Shown here in pieces: positions 53,794-62,523 of a DNA stretch of 64,000 nt. Under the pieces are notes generated by a model, which had not been told where the DNA came from, made no database searches, and worked only from the letters and a program-made list of their open reading frames with translations. Source of the stretch: Paenibacillus sp. MAEPY2 (GTDB lineage Bacteria > Bacillota > Bacilli > Paenibacillales > Paenibacillaceae); assembly GCF_000499205.1 (NCBI RefSeq), contig NZ_AWUK01000032.1:1-64000 (forward strand), written 5' to 3'. The position numbers and the translations under genes were made by a program. Positions within the stretch are counted from its first letter, which is position 1. Every line of letters begins with the position of its first letter.

Positions 53794-55032
53794 ATGAGAG
53801 TTCTGCTCGTGACCTATTGGGAGCTTACACAGATGGGTGGAATATGGACATATGTGAAGCAGCTGGCTGACAGGCTGATGGCACTTGGCGTAGAGGTGGA
53901 TATTATGGGCACCAACGGAGCCAAAAATGAAGTGTACATTCGCAATCTAAATCGTTCCTTCTCAAAGGATAAGGTATGGCCTATGCTTCAAGCCAAGCTT
54001 AATCCGACAGATTTTCCTCAATTCACTGCCGATTCTCTCGTGGCTTATTATGAGTTGAACAGATATGCCTTTGAAATGGGTGCTGCCTATCTAGGCGTTG
54101 ATCATTACGACGTCATCCATGCGCAGGATCCGGTCGCTGCCGTTGCGATGAAACGCATATTGAACCGCAATACACCGCTGGTCACAAGTTACCACGGAGC
54201 GCTTGCGCGCGAAGCCTTTTACGATGCTCAAAACTCTAACGCGAAGCTTACACTTCCCGAATATATGCAATCCAAACGCGGACGTTACTTCCTGTCATTA
54301 GAAGAGCGAAGCGCTGAACAATCCGAACTTATTCTGGTCTCCAGCCATTGGATTAAGAGCACACTTACGGACCTCCGGGTTCCCGAGTCCAAATTCCGAA
54401 TTATTCCTTATGCTGTTGATATTCCAGCCTACCGTGCACAAGCAGGGGTTAAGTTCCGTCAGCGCAAGCCAGCGGGCAAAAAAGTGATCGCCTTTACAGG
54501 CAGACTGGAGCACATCAAAGGGGTGCACATTCTGGTCAAAGCACTCTCCAGCCTGAAAAAGACCCGATCCGATTGGGTCTGCTGGATTGCTGGAGAAGGC
54601 AACCTGATGGAGGATTTGCGTTCCCTGGCCAATGATCTTGGCGTAGGTGGTGACATCGTTTTCTGGGGTAAACTCGACAACATTCCTTCATTCCTGCGTC
54701 GTGCCGATATTTATGTGCAGCCCAGCTTGCAGGATACGCAGCCTTTCTCGGTCACAGAGGCTCAGCTCGCCGGATTGCCTGTCATCGTAAGCGGGACGGC
54801 AGGTATGCCTGAGATGGTGCAGCCTGAACATACCGGCTGGGTCGTGCCACCGCAGGATGTCGAGGCCCTTAGTGAACTGTTAAACGCTCTTCTGCAGGAT
54901 AATGCCACCCGTGCGAAGGTAGGAGCAGCAGCTAAAGCATGGGCTGAACAACATCGATCACTGGAGGAGATGGGATTGCGTACGCTGCATGTTTATCAGG
55001 AAGCCATTTATTTAGGAGGTCAGAGAATATGA
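53794..55032 (+). CDS. glycosyltransferase family 4 (group 1)
   Basis: 412 residues. GT-B fold glycosyltransferase: N-terminal MRVLLVTYWELTQMGGIWTYV with the acceptor-side region, C-terminal VIAFTGRLEHIKGVHILVKAL and DTQPFSVTEAQLAGLPVIVSGTAGMPEMV, matching the nucleotide-sugar pocket of family 4 (the usual first Glu is Gln/Phe-shifted: TQPFSVTEAQ has the second Glu). Acceptor and donor unknown. AAGGGGGT precedes the ATG at 53794. Stop TGA overlaps the ATG of the 57-residue gene (ATGA), so the two are translationally coupled. Confidence 0.9.
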   Translation: MRVLLVTYWELTQMGGIWTYVKQLADRLMALGVEVDIMGTNGAKNEVYIRNLNRSFSKDKVWPMLQAKLNPTDFPQFTADSLVAYYELNRYAFEMGAAYLGVDHYDVIHAQDPVAAVAMKRILNRNTPLVTSYHGALAREAFYDAQNSNAKLTLPEYMQSKRGRYFLSLEERSAEQSELILVSSHWIKSTLTDLRVPESKFRIIPYAVDIPAYRAQAGVKFRQRKPAGKKVIAFTGRLEHIKGVHILVKALSSLKKTRSDWVCWIAGEGNLMEDLRSLANDLGVGGDIVFWGKLDNIPSFLRRADIYVQPSLQDTQPFSVTEAQLAGLPVIVSGTAGMPEMVQPEHTGWVVPPQDVEALSELLNALLQDNATRAKVGAAAKAWAEQHRSLEEMGLRTLHVYQEAIYLGGQRI

Positions 55033-55202
55033 CATTGCTTGTCCCCAGTGATTTGTATAACCGTTGGTTCTCCATCCCAGTGTCGACGACACATATTGAG
55101 GTGGATTACGCTGTAATGAACGAATTAATGAGGAAGCTGCCCAAAGGATATGTTTTCCCTGATCCGGAAACCATGATCATTCTGACTTTTGAGAATAACT
55201 AG
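55029..55202 (+). CDS. 57-residue protein coupled to the glycosyltransferase
   Basis: A short gene whose ATG overlaps the stop of the glycosyltransferase upstream by four bases; AGGAGGTCAGAG provides a strong ribosome-binding site. It begins MTLLVPSDLYNRWFSIPVST and ends TMIILTFENN. The protein has mixed hydrophobic and charged residues and no signal peptide. No family is recognised. Coupled translation and the terminator 30 bases downstream argue that it is expressed together with the glycosyltransferase and may be a small partner or regulatory subunit. Confidence 0.75.
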   Translation: MTLLVPSDLYNRWFSIPVSTTHIEVDYAVMNELMRKLPKGYVFPDPETMIILTFENN

Positions 55203-55232
55203 ATTCAAGACACTTTACTAACAGGAACAAAC

Positions 55233-55287
55233 AAGAGGATATTCGTTCATGCCGCCCCACTTCACGGCAATCGAATACCCTCTTTTT
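55233..55287 (+). terminator. terminator of the glycosyltransferase/57-residue gene pair
   Basis: AAGAGGATATTCG pairs with CGAATACCCTCTT around a GCCG/CGGC inner hairpin, followed by TTTTTCTC, 31 bases after the stop. Confidence 0.85.
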
Positions 55288-55364
55288 CTCTCTTTATCTT
55301 ACGTTTCACTATCTAGCCTAGGATTCGCATTTGTGGCTCCCACGACTTTAGCTTTTGCTTCATT

Positions 55365-56081
55365 CTACTTCCAATAACCGCCTACCTGCAGCAGATTAAG
55401 CAGCACAGGCCGATGCTTCGCTTGAACCAGCTCCATTTCTGCTTTCAATGCCTCGAAGTGTTTCTTGGTTCCCATGGATTCGTGAACCCGATAACACATC
55501 AGAGGCTCATTGTAATAGAACAGCTCATAGAGCGGAAACAGTCTCAGCCACATCTCATAGTCATGCGTGTAACGAAAATCGGTGTCAAACATGCCAAACT
55601 TTCGAAACGCATCCATCTCTAGCATCACGGTACAGCCGTTAATTGGGCAACCTTCGGTCAATACCTGAAGCATCTCCAGACGACTTCCTACCTCCGGTCT
55701 CACCGTGTCCATCCACTCGCTGTTTGCATCTACATAATGATAGGCCCCGTGACAGAATGATGCCTTGACGTCGAGCATGAATTTCAGTTGTTTCTCTACC
55801 CGGTCGAGCAGCATCACATCATCGGAGCTGAGCCACACAAAGTAATCTCCTGTCGCCTGCTTGATACCTTCATTTAACGCCGTTGCCGTTCCCCCATTCT
55901 CTTTTCGAATATAGCGAATGCGATCCATGAAGGGCTGCAGCCGCTCCACATGCTTCGTAGAGCCATCATCTACCACTATGACCTCAATATTCTGATACGT
56001 CTGGTGAACGGCGCTGTGAACAGCCTGCTCGATGTACGCGCAATTATAAAAAGGAATAACAATTGATACTTTCGGCTCCAT
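55365..56081 (-). CDS. glycosyltransferase family 2 (GT-A)
   Basis: 238 residues. Opens MEPKVSIVIPFYNCAYIEQA, then VIVVDDGSTKHVERL, NGGTATALNEGI, WLSSDDVMLLDRV (DxD-type metal site), and YTHDYEMWLRLFPLYELFY, typical of the SpsA-like GT2 fold. It adds a sugar to a glycan or protein; specificity unknown. GGGGAGG five bases before the ATG at 56081 fixes the start; the frame is open to 56117. A clear paralogue lies 300 bases upstream at 56377-57093, with matching motifs throughout. Confidence 0.92.
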   Translation of the reverse strand: MEPKVSIVIPFYNCAYIEQAVHSAVHQTYQNIEVIVVDDGSTKHVERLQPFMDRIRYIRKENGGTATALNEGIKQATGDYFVWLSSDDVMLLDRVEKQLKFMLDVKASFCHGAYHYVDANSEWMDTVRPEVGSRLEMLQVLTEGCPINGCTVMLEMDAFRKFGMFDTDFRYTHDYEMWLRLFPLYELFYYNEPLMCYRVHESMGTKKHFEALKAEMELVQAKHRPVLLNLLQVGGYWK

Positions 56082-56376
56082 TCGGTCCTCCCCTTTCTCC
56101 GCGTAAATAATCCCCATTCCCCCCTATTATATGAGGACAGATCCGATAGGTATCAGGCATCTGTTGGCATAGCTACGGATAAATTATCCACATCTAAATA
56201 AGCATTATCCATAAATCCAAAGAGCATCTTTCAAGCCGTAGGATACAGCTCAAAATTCTTCTATTCGTCTATATCTTGTTCCCGGAGCGAGTTTAGTGAA
56301 TTATGAAAAATGCTTACAAAAAAAGAGGACGTTATTCGGCCACCCTGCGGCCTCCATAACCCCCACCAAGTTTTTT
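56082..56376. other. gap between tandem glycosyltransferase genes
   Basis: Nearly 300 AT-rich bases holding the terminator at 56318-56360. A separate promoter for the downstream glycosyltransferase is expected here but no clear -35/-10 pair was identified. No gene seen. Confidence 0.6.
56318..56360 (-). terminator. terminator of the surface-glycan operon
   Basis: GTTATGGAGGCC pairs with GGCCGAATAAC on the minus strand and is followed by GTCCTCTTTTTTTG, 17 bases after the stop at 56377. Confidence 0.8.
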
Positions 56377-57093
56377 TTATCCTCCCATCACAGCAATTCG
56401 CTGTAACAAAGACTCCCGATATCTGGACCACACCATGGAGGCCTCCCGGCCGATGGAATCCGCATGACGTACCGTTCCCATTCCTCCGTGCCGTCGATAT
56501 GCTGTGAGTGACTCGTTCAGATATGGAAAACGATATCCGTTCAGCAGGATACGCATCCATAGATCCAGATCATGCGTATAAGGCAACAGTTCATCGAACA
56601 ATCCCACCGCACTGAACAGATCCTTGCGGATCATCACGGTACAACCGTTCACCGGATTACCATTAACGAAGAGGCGCAGCCAATCTGGCTCAGGTACCGG
56701 GTCAGCCCCTCCGTTCAGCTTGGTCACCGCAGAATGTTCATTAATGTAATTAAAGTTGGTATGTGAGATGAGCACATTCTCCCGTTGCATAAATTCAACC
56801 TGATGACGAATCTTATCCGGATATAAAAGATCATCCGAACTTAACCATGCGATATAGTCCCCGGAGGCATGACGGATGCCGTGATTCAGAGCCGAAGCTG
56901 TGCCGCCGTTGCTTTTGCCAAGCACATAAATGTATGGAAGATACGGCTGAAGCAGCTCCGCATGCCGTGTAGAACCATCGTTGACGATAATGATCTCCAC
57001 ATCGGTATATGTCTGGTTCAGTGCACTCTGGATCGCTTGAGGCACATAGGGACAATTGTAAAATGGAATGACGATGGACACTCTCGGATTCAT
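56377..57093 (-). CDS. glycosyltransferase family 2 (GT-A)
   Basis: 238 residues, paralogue of the gene at 55365. Motifs: MNPRVSIVIPFYNCPYVPQA, EIIIVNDGSTRHAELLQPY, NGGTASALNHGI, WLSSDDLLYPDKI, NPVNGCTVMIRKDLF, YTHDLDLWMRI. The ATG at 57093 overlaps the epimerase stop by four bases; GGGAGG lies eight bases upstream. Last gene of the operon that runs from the CgeB-type genes (63.7 kb) through nucleotide-sugar enzymes to here. The substrates are unknown. Confidence 0.92.
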   Translation of the reverse strand: MNPRVSIVIPFYNCPYVPQAIQSALNQTYTDVEIIIVNDGSTRHAELLQPYLPYIYVLGKSNGGTASALNHGIRHASGDYIAWLSSDDLLYPDKIRHQVEFMQRENVLISHTNFNYINEHSAVTKLNGGADPVPEPDWLRLFVNGNPVNGCTVMIRKDLFSAVGLFDELLPYTHDLDLWMRILLNGYRFPYLNESLTAYRRHGGMGTVRHADSIGREASMVWSRYRESLLQRIAVMGG

Positions 57094-58031
57094 TCAGTCG
57101 ACCTCCCTTGCTGGGTACGAACATCACTCAGAATGTCCTGAAGAGATTGGGTAAATGGAATCAGTGGCTGCCAGCCCAACTTGCGCAGCGCCGAGAATTC
57201 CTGCTGATCTCCAGCCCCGTCCGGACCGGAAGAAGCGCCGTCCCATCGTACAGGCACCTCCGCTTCGGTCATGGTTAGCAGCGTATCCGCAATCTCTCCG
57301 AGGCTGCGCTCCGTGCCTGACACAACCGGGTATACATTCCCCGTGTTGCCTTGAACAAGCAGTGTTGCATAGGCTCTGACCGCATCCCGCACATCCAGAA
57401 AATCACGGGTATTATCCCGGCCGGATAGACGAAAGGCTTCCGTCTTGCCTTCCAGTTCACAGGCAACAATATGACGTGCCAGCAGCGAACATATGCCCGT
57501 CGAAGGGCCTGCCCCGATCAGATTCCCCGGCTCGGCCAGCATAATCTGCTGTCCAAAGAGAGACATCCAGGATAGAGATACCATTTCCTCCAGTGCTTTG
57601 CTGAGACTGTAGGGATGAGGGGGCTGCGGTGCATGACCGGGTTCGGCGGTATATTTTAATCGGGAACCTACAATAACGGTCCGTGCCGCCGGACAGCTTC
57701 TCAGCGCATCCAGTAAATACAGAACAGCCATCACATTGGTCTCCAGTACGAGCAACGGATCAGCCCATGAATCGGGTACGGAATTTTTGCCTGCAAGATG
57801 CAGTACAAAATCCGGTTTTACCTCATCAATCAGATGACGGACTTGCTGTTTATCATTAAGATCACAGACATGTACAGCCACGTCAATGCCAAACGAATGT
57901 ATGCCTACCCGCCTGACCACCGCTGCCACCTCCGCACCGACTGCCCTGAAGTAAGCAACCGCATGCCGTCCAGTGAAGCCGGAGGCACCCGTGATCAGTA
58001 CCTTTTTGCCTGTTAGCTCTGTTCCATCCAT
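57090..58031 (-). CDS. NAD(P)-dependent sugar-nucleotide epimerase/reductase (extended SDR)
   Basis: 313 residues. Rossmann start VLITGASGFTGRHAVAYF, NNAG-like LHLAGKNSVPDSW, and active-site Tyr and Lys in PYSLSKALEE. The C-terminal NTRDFLDVRDAVRAYATLL segment resembles GDP-4-dehydro-6-deoxy-mannose reductase (RMD)-type proteins, so a 4-keto-sugar reductase role is possible; other nucleotide-sugar epimerases cannot be excluded. Starts 19 bases inside the preceding reductase gene (overlap 58013-58031) and ends overlapping the GT2 gene by four bases. Confidence 0.87.
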   Translation of the reverse strand: MDGTELTGKKVLITGASGFTGRHAVAYFRAVGAEVAAVVRRVGIHSFGIDVAVHVCDLNDKQQVRHLIDEVKPDFVLHLAGKNSVPDSWADPLLVLETNVMAVLYLLDALRSCPAARTVIVGSRLKYTAEPGHAPQPPHPYSLSKALEEMVSLSWMSLFGQQIMLAEPGNLIGAGPSTGICSLLARHIVACELEGKTEAFRLSGRDNTRDFLDVRDAVRAYATLLVQGNTGNVYPVVSGTERSLGEIADTLLTMTEAEVPVRWDGASSGPDGAGDQQEFSALRKLGWQPLIPFTQSLQDILSDVRTQQGRSTE

Positions 58032-58840
58032 AATGCCAGCTCCTTCAGCATCGTAGAATAATCCGGAAGGTCTGTCTTCACATCCTCACGTGTGGATACT
58101 AACGTGCGGTCCTGCACAACGCTATCATCAGGTACGATAACAACATCCTGTTTATCCCATGTCTGTTTGAACAGCACAAGCAGATCGTGCTTGCTGACAG
58201 GCACCGGATGCGCCAGATGGATGAGACCACTGACCGGCGACGCCAGATAATGATCTACCCATTTGGCCAGTTCTAGGGTGGTCACTCCATTCCAGAAGAC
58301 ACGTGTATACCCGCCAACCTCTCCTGTGCAGGACATGAACCAGTGCATCAAACCGATGCCGCCTTTTCGAATTTCAGGTCCTATAATGGACGTACGGATC
58401 GTCAGATGCCCGGCATCCTGAACTTCACCCAGTGCTTTCGTGATGGCATAGGCAGATGTTCCATCCGTTACATCATCCTCCCGGTATGCTCCCCGGTCCC
58501 CACTAAACACACAATCTGTACTGATGTGAATCAGACGTGCACCGATCGTATCGGCGATCCGCCGCAGACGATGTGGCAGAAATCCGTTAATATGATAAGC
58601 GGTAATTTTGTCTTCATCCGCAAAGCTGTTCAATACACCTACTGCATTAACGATGACATCCGGGTGCACAGCCTCCACCAGACGATCGACCATGAAGCAG
58701 TCGTTTACATCCAGCAGCAGACCGTTAGGATCTGATACATCCCGGGTCGTGTAGAAAACGCTATGCACGCCTTGACGGCGGAAATAGTCGACCAAGATAT
58801 GGCCGGCCATTCCGTTTCCCCCAAGTATCAGAAGTTTCAT
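58013..58840 (-). CDS. RmlD-like sugar-nucleotide reductase
   Basis: 275 residues. NAD(P)-binding GGNGMAGHILVDYFRRQG, a serine/threonine region ISTDCVFSGDRGAYREDD and the Tyr/Lys pair in AYAITKALGEV, then a substrate-binding C-terminus (FWNGVTTLELAKWVDHYL) as in RmlD and CapF-type reductases. CapF/FnlB-type proteins of the UDP-FucNAc pathway carry an extra cupin domain and are ~370 residues; here it is missing. It probably reduces the 4-keto group made by the upstream dehydratase (stop and start overlap ATGA, 58837-58840). Confidence 0.87.
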   Translation of the reverse strand: MKLLILGGNGMAGHILVDYFRRQGVHSVFYTTRDVSDPNGLLLDVNDCFMVDRLVEAVHPDVIVNAVGVLNSFADEDKITAYHINGFLPHRLRRIADTIGARLIHISTDCVFSGDRGAYREDDVTDGTSAYAITKALGEVQDAGHLTIRTSIIGPEIRKGGIGLMHWFMSCTGEVGGYTRVFWNGVTTLELAKWVDHYLASPVSGLIHLAHPVPVSKHDLLVLFKQTWDKQDVVIVPDDSVVQDRTLVSTREDVKTDLPDYSTMLKELALWMEQS

Positions 58841-59823
58841 GACAGGAATCCTCCGCGTTGCAAAATTTCACGAATCTCTGCTTTGCTCATCAGTTGATGC
58901 TCGGAACTGAAGCTGCTGAAGGAGACCGGAGGACAGTTCGTGTAATGCTCTTTCAATCCCGGAATACCCAGTGTAGGCAAAATCACCAAGTATTGCTCAT
59001 CGTATACCACAGTGGTCATGCTCTCGAATTCACTCATCAAAATCTCGTGAATCTTCTCACCAGGACGGGTACCGCGCTCCACAATGGATACATTCTCCAC
59101 ACCTGAATCCTCAATCAGTACTTCTGCGAGATCTACAATTTTGCAGGTTGGCATCGTCATGACAAAAATCTCACCACCGACACTTTCCACTGAAGCCTTG
59201 AACAGCAATGTGATCGCATCTTTCAGGGTGAGAAAGAATCGGGTCATCTTCATATCCGTGATGGATACTTGACCTTTGGAACGAATCTGATTCTTGAATA
59301 AGTGTACGACACTGCCGTTCGTTCCGAGTACATTCCCTCCACGTACAGTGACAAACCGTGTATTGCTGTGCAGCAGATTGGCATATACGATTAACTTCTC
59401 GCCGATTGCCTTCGTCATGCCATAGAAATTGGATGGATTCGCGGCCTTGTCAGTCGAAATATAAATGACTTTTTCCACATTATTTTCAATCGCAGCCTCA
59501 ATGACATTCTGTGTGCCGATCACATTGGTTTTGAGTGCTTCATACGGTTGGTCTTCACACACCGGCACATGCTTGAGCGCTGCGAGATGAAATACATAGT
59601 CCACATGCTGACAGGCAACGGTTAGGGCATCCTTATCTCGAATATCACCAATGCGAAAATGAAGACGAGGGTCTTCGAATTCACGACTCATCGCCACTTG
59701 GCTGGACTCATTCCGGGAGTAAACAATAATCTCCTTGGGCTGCTGGGGCAGCAGTTGAGCCACAAGTTCATAACCCCATGATCCCGTACCGCCAGTCACG
59801 AGTATACGCTTATTTTCAAACAT
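58837..59823 (-). CDS. UDP-N-acetylglucosamine 4,6-dehydratase-type SDR (CapD/PseB-like)
   Basis: 328 residues. Extended SDR with ILVTGGTGSWGYELV, HLAALKHVPVCE, TDKAANPSNFYGMTKAIGEK and RGGNVLGTNGSVVHLF. The active-site pair is Tyr-Gly-Met-Thr-Lys, i.e. a standard Tyr-x-x-x-Lys as in PseB, where some CapD/FlaA1 relatives carry Met instead of Tyr. Likely converts UDP-GlcNAc to a 4-keto-6-deoxy sugar, possibly with C5 inversion. ATG at 59823 (MFENKRIL) has GGAGG eight bases upstream and overlaps the wecB stop by eight bases; the frame open to 59868 is not used. Confidence 0.88.
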   Translation of the reverse strand: MFENKRILVTGGTGSWGYELVAQLLPQQPKEIIVYSRNESSQVAMSREFEDPRLHFRIGDIRDKDALTVACQHVDYVFHLAALKHVPVCEDQPYEALKTNVIGTQNVIEAAIENNVEKVIYISTDKAANPSNFYGMTKAIGEKLIVYANLLHSNTRFVTVRGGNVLGTNGSVVHLFKNQIRSKGQVSITDMKMTRFFLTLKDAITLLFKASVESVGGEIFVMTMPTCKIVDLAEVLIEDSGVENVSIVERGTRPGEKIHEILMSEFESMTTVVYDEQYLVILPTLGIPGLKEHYTNCPPVSFSSFSSEHQLMSKAEIREILQRGGFLS

Positions 59824-60907
59824 GCATTTTCCCTCCAAGCAGAAATTTGACCACTTTACTGGATACATCGGTTGCTTTGTAACCTTGTGGGCAATCCCAG
59901 TCGTTTGACATTTCAGTCATTATTTTCACACAGCCCGCAATACGCTCCGCATCCAGACCGGAGACCACGTTACTGCCGCAATCCACGGTCTCCGGACGTT
60001 CTGTCGTTCGACGCATAGTTACCGTAGGCACTCCCATGATGCAGCACTCCTCCTGTACGGTTCCACTATCCGTAAGTGCACAGCGTGCATGTCGTTCCAA
60101 CATTACGAAGTCGAAAAAACCGAATGGCTCGTGAAATTCCACCAGCGGGTGCATCTCCAGCTGCAGATGTTCGGCGATTCGAATGGCCGTTCGAGGGTGA
60201 ATGCTGCATATGACTCGCATCGCATGTTCTTCAGCAACCTTGTTCAAGGCTTTCATGATTTCCAGCAAATGTGGAGGGTGGTCGACATTCTCCGCCCGAT
60301 GGGCCGTAACCAAGAAATATTGCCCGGACTTCAGCTTCAATTTCTTTAGTATTTTGCTGGAACTCACTTGTGCGTCGTAGTGTTGCATCACTTCATAGAT
60401 TGGGTTACCTGTCAGCACGATTCGGCGACTGGGCACCCCTTCACTAACCAGATGTTTCTTACTCTGTTCGGTATACGGCATATTAATGGTAGAAATAGCG
60501 TCGATAACCCTGCGATTTTTCTCCTCGGGTACATCCAGATCAAAGCATCGATTTCCTGCTTCCATATGAATGACGGGTATGCCCATCCGTTCTGCCAGAA
60601 CGGCACATAATGCACTGTTCGTATCCCCGAGCAGCAGTACTTTATCCGGTTTCTCCTGATGTAATAGATCTTCTATTTGCGTAAACATCGAGGATAACTG
60701 TCGACCCAACGAAGCCGCTTCATCCTGAAGGACGTAGTCCGGCGCCCGCAGGCCCATTTCCTTGAAGAAAAGACCGCTGAGACTTTCCGTGAAGTTCTGT
60801 CCCGTGTGTACCAGAATATGTTTGGACGCGTACTGGTCCAGCTTGGAAATGATCAGGCTGAGCCGTATAATTTCAGGTCGCGTACCCAGCACCGTCATGA
60901 TCTTCAT
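59816..60907 (-). CDS. wecB: non-hydrolysing UDP-N-acetylglucosamine 2-epimerase
   Basis: 363 residues from the ATG at 60907. Interconverts UDP-GlcNAc and UDP-ManNAc or acts on a 6-deoxy analogue (WbjD/CapG-like role). Signatures: IMTVLGTRPEIIRLSLII at the N-terminus, VHTGQNFTESLSG, LGDTNSALCAVLAER, MEAGNRCFDLDVPEEKNRR (active-site Glu and Asp region), VTAHRAENVDHPPHL, and DSGTVQEECCIMGVP. AGGGG lies five bases before the start. The longer frame (60925) begins at an ATG overlapping the upstream stop. Linked with a 4,6-dehydratase and a reductase, a set that makes UDP-activated 6-deoxy-N-acetyl-hexosamines. Confidence 0.92.
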   Translation of the reverse strand: MKIMTVLGTRPEIIRLSLIISKLDQYASKHILVHTGQNFTESLSGLFFKEMGLRAPDYVLQDEAASLGRQLSSMFTQIEDLLHQEKPDKVLLLGDTNSALCAVLAERMGIPVIHMEAGNRCFDLDVPEEKNRRVIDAISTINMPYTEQSKKHLVSEGVPSRRIVLTGNPIYEVMQHYDAQVSSSKILKKLKLKSGQYFLVTAHRAENVDHPPHLLEIMKALNKVAEEHAMRVICSIHPRTAIRIAEHLQLEMHPLVEFHEPFGFFDFVMLERHARCALTDSGTVQEECCIMGVPTVTMRRTTERPETVDCGSNVVSGLDAERIAGCVKIMTEMSNDWDCPQGYKATDVSSKVVKFLLGGKMHV

Positions 60908-60921
60908 CGTAACCCCTGCCT

Positions 60922-62523
60922 TCATCGTCTATTGGATATTCTCCGGCGAACCCGGCTTCGTTTGGCTTTGCCAGGCACATGTTTGCGAACAGTCGGTTGC
61001 ATCACACGCACACGCTGTTTCTTCTTTTTGCTTGGCTTCAGTTTTCTCCCGCCTGTTCCCGTTCCTCGTTTCAACCGGTCACGTCCCCTCCTGCGGTGAG
61101 GCGATTTCGGGTAACGACTTCGACCTGTTCTGTGGATTGAGCGAGGTTCTGTTTGTTCATGAACAGGCTGACCGATGGCAAGCGGAGGCAGGGGAGAGAG
61201 CGGCAAGGCCTGCATCACACTCAATGGGAACAATCGTGCCCGAACCGAAGCCGGATCCAGAATCAGCATGGTTCGCAAACGGCCCTCACCCCAAGCGTAC
61301 ACCGGCCCATTCGGAGGCTGAATGTAAGGAAACCATCCGGGAAAACGCATCAACCACTGTGTCACCATCGTATGCAGCATTGCCCTGTAGGTTTCAATAC
61401 CGTACAGCTTTTCCGCTTCTGTCCGATTACGCCAACCAGTGTCGGAGGCCAGTTCAGGATCATTTAACAGGGTTGTTGCCAAAGTAACTAACGCCTGGTA
61501 ATCCCCGGGCGGGGCCAAAAATGCACCACTGCCTACCGATTCCAGCAATTCCTTGAGTCCGCCCTGGGCAAAAGCAATAACCGGTTTGGCGAAATAAAGC
61601 CCCTCCAGCGCGGTCATGCCGAATCCTTCTTTGACCATGCTCGGAATAACCACCATATCCATGGCCGTATAGGCCAGAGATACGTTCTCTTCAAACGGCG
61701 TAAAGGTAAATCTGCGATAATAACCGGATTTTTTCACCCGTGATACACATTCGTCATAATACTTTTTGTCGGCTGATGTACCAATGATCCAGAAACGGCA
61801 GCGTGGATGGGTTTCACACAATTGCAGAGCCATATCTACAAAAGGTTTCAGACCTTTGGCATCATATATGAAGGAAGAGATGTAACCGATACAGATCTGC
61901 GATGACTTGAAACCAAGCTCTTTACGTTTGCGTTCCCTCAAATGAACCCATCGTTCCGGGTCCGGCAAGGCCGGGTCCCAGGTTGGGGAAATCACGGTCA
62001 ATTTGGAACTCATGCCGGCTTGCTTGAATGGCGCTACGGCACTTTCGGATATGCCTATGATCCAATCCGAGTAACGTCCAATCATCTGAACAGCTTCGTT
62101 TGTATGCTCATTCATCTGAATAATTTCGGTAATCTTCCAGATCACCGGAATTTGCAGAGACTTCGCTGCTACGGCAGGCATCACATTGACACAGGTATTC
62201 GTCAACACCAGATCAGGTGCAGTCTCCCGTATAAGGGAGACCACGTCCTGGTAAGCCGACTTATGTCGAAGCTGTTCTGCATCCGTTGCAATCCCCCGGT
62301 AAGGTGTGTACACACCGTGAAGCATCGGCAGGAAGCATACTTTGACCTGAATATCGAATCTCCGTGCAAGCCCGGCAAGCTTACCTTCCTGAGGAACCAC
62401 GAGTACACAATCGAAGATGGAACCCATCTCCCTCATAAAATGAAGCAACAGCTTCTCCGCCCCCGTAATGCTGCGGGTGTTGCACACATGGGAAAACAAC
62501 ATGAGTTTGGGTTTAGTCGCCAT
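60922..62523 (-). CDS. glycosyltransferase family 4 with a strongly basic C-terminal tail
   Basis: 533 residues. Residues ~1-390 form a normal GT-B protein (HVCNTRSITGAEKLLLHFMR, GYISSFIYDAKGLKPFVDMAL, VKEGFGMTALEGLYFAKPVIAFAQGG, with both donor-binding Glu). The last ~75 residues are dominated by Arg and Lys (RRRGRDRLKRGTGTGGRK, SRVRRRISNRR). Such a tail could bind nucleic acid, an acidic polymer or the spore surface; it is not part of the family. Start uncertain: ATG at 62523 has no good site, while the best ribosome-binding site (GGAAGGAGGTG, ~62565-62575) is followed in this frame only by GTG at 62568, too close. The next gene wecB begins one base before this stop. Confidence 0.85.
   Translation of the reverse strand: MATKPKLMLFSHVCNTRSITGAEKLLLHFMREMGSIFDCVLVVPQEGKLAGLARRFDIQVKVCFLPMLHGVYTPYRGIATDAEQLRHKSAYQDVVSLIRETAPDLVLTNTCVNVMPAVAAKSLQIPVIWKITEIIQMNEHTNEAVQMIGRYSDWIIGISESAVAPFKQAGMSSKLTVISPTWDPALPDPERWVHLRERKRKELGFKSSQICIGYISSFIYDAKGLKPFVDMALQLCETHPRCRFWIIGTSADKKYYDECVSRVKKSGYYRRFTFTPFEENVSLAYTAMDMVVIPSMVKEGFGMTALEGLYFAKPVIAFAQGGLKELLESVGSGAFLAPPGDYQALVTLATTLLNDPELASDTGWRNRTEAEKLYGIETYRAMLHTMVTQWLMRFPGWFPYIQPPNGPVYAWGEGRLRTMLILDPASVRARLFPLSVMQALPLSPLPPLAIGQPVHEQTEPRSIHRTGRSRYPKSPHRRRGRDRLKRGTGTGGRKLKPSKKKKQRVRVMQPTVRKHVPGKAKRSRVRRRISNRR

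Noticed and set aside
60762-61487. 241-codon + strand open frame opposite the basic tail of the GT4 gene
   Set aside because: It covers the end of wecB and the Arg/Lys-rich tail in antisense. I considered whether it is the true gene and the tail an artefact, but the minus-strand frame runs on continuously from the glycosyltransferase domain.
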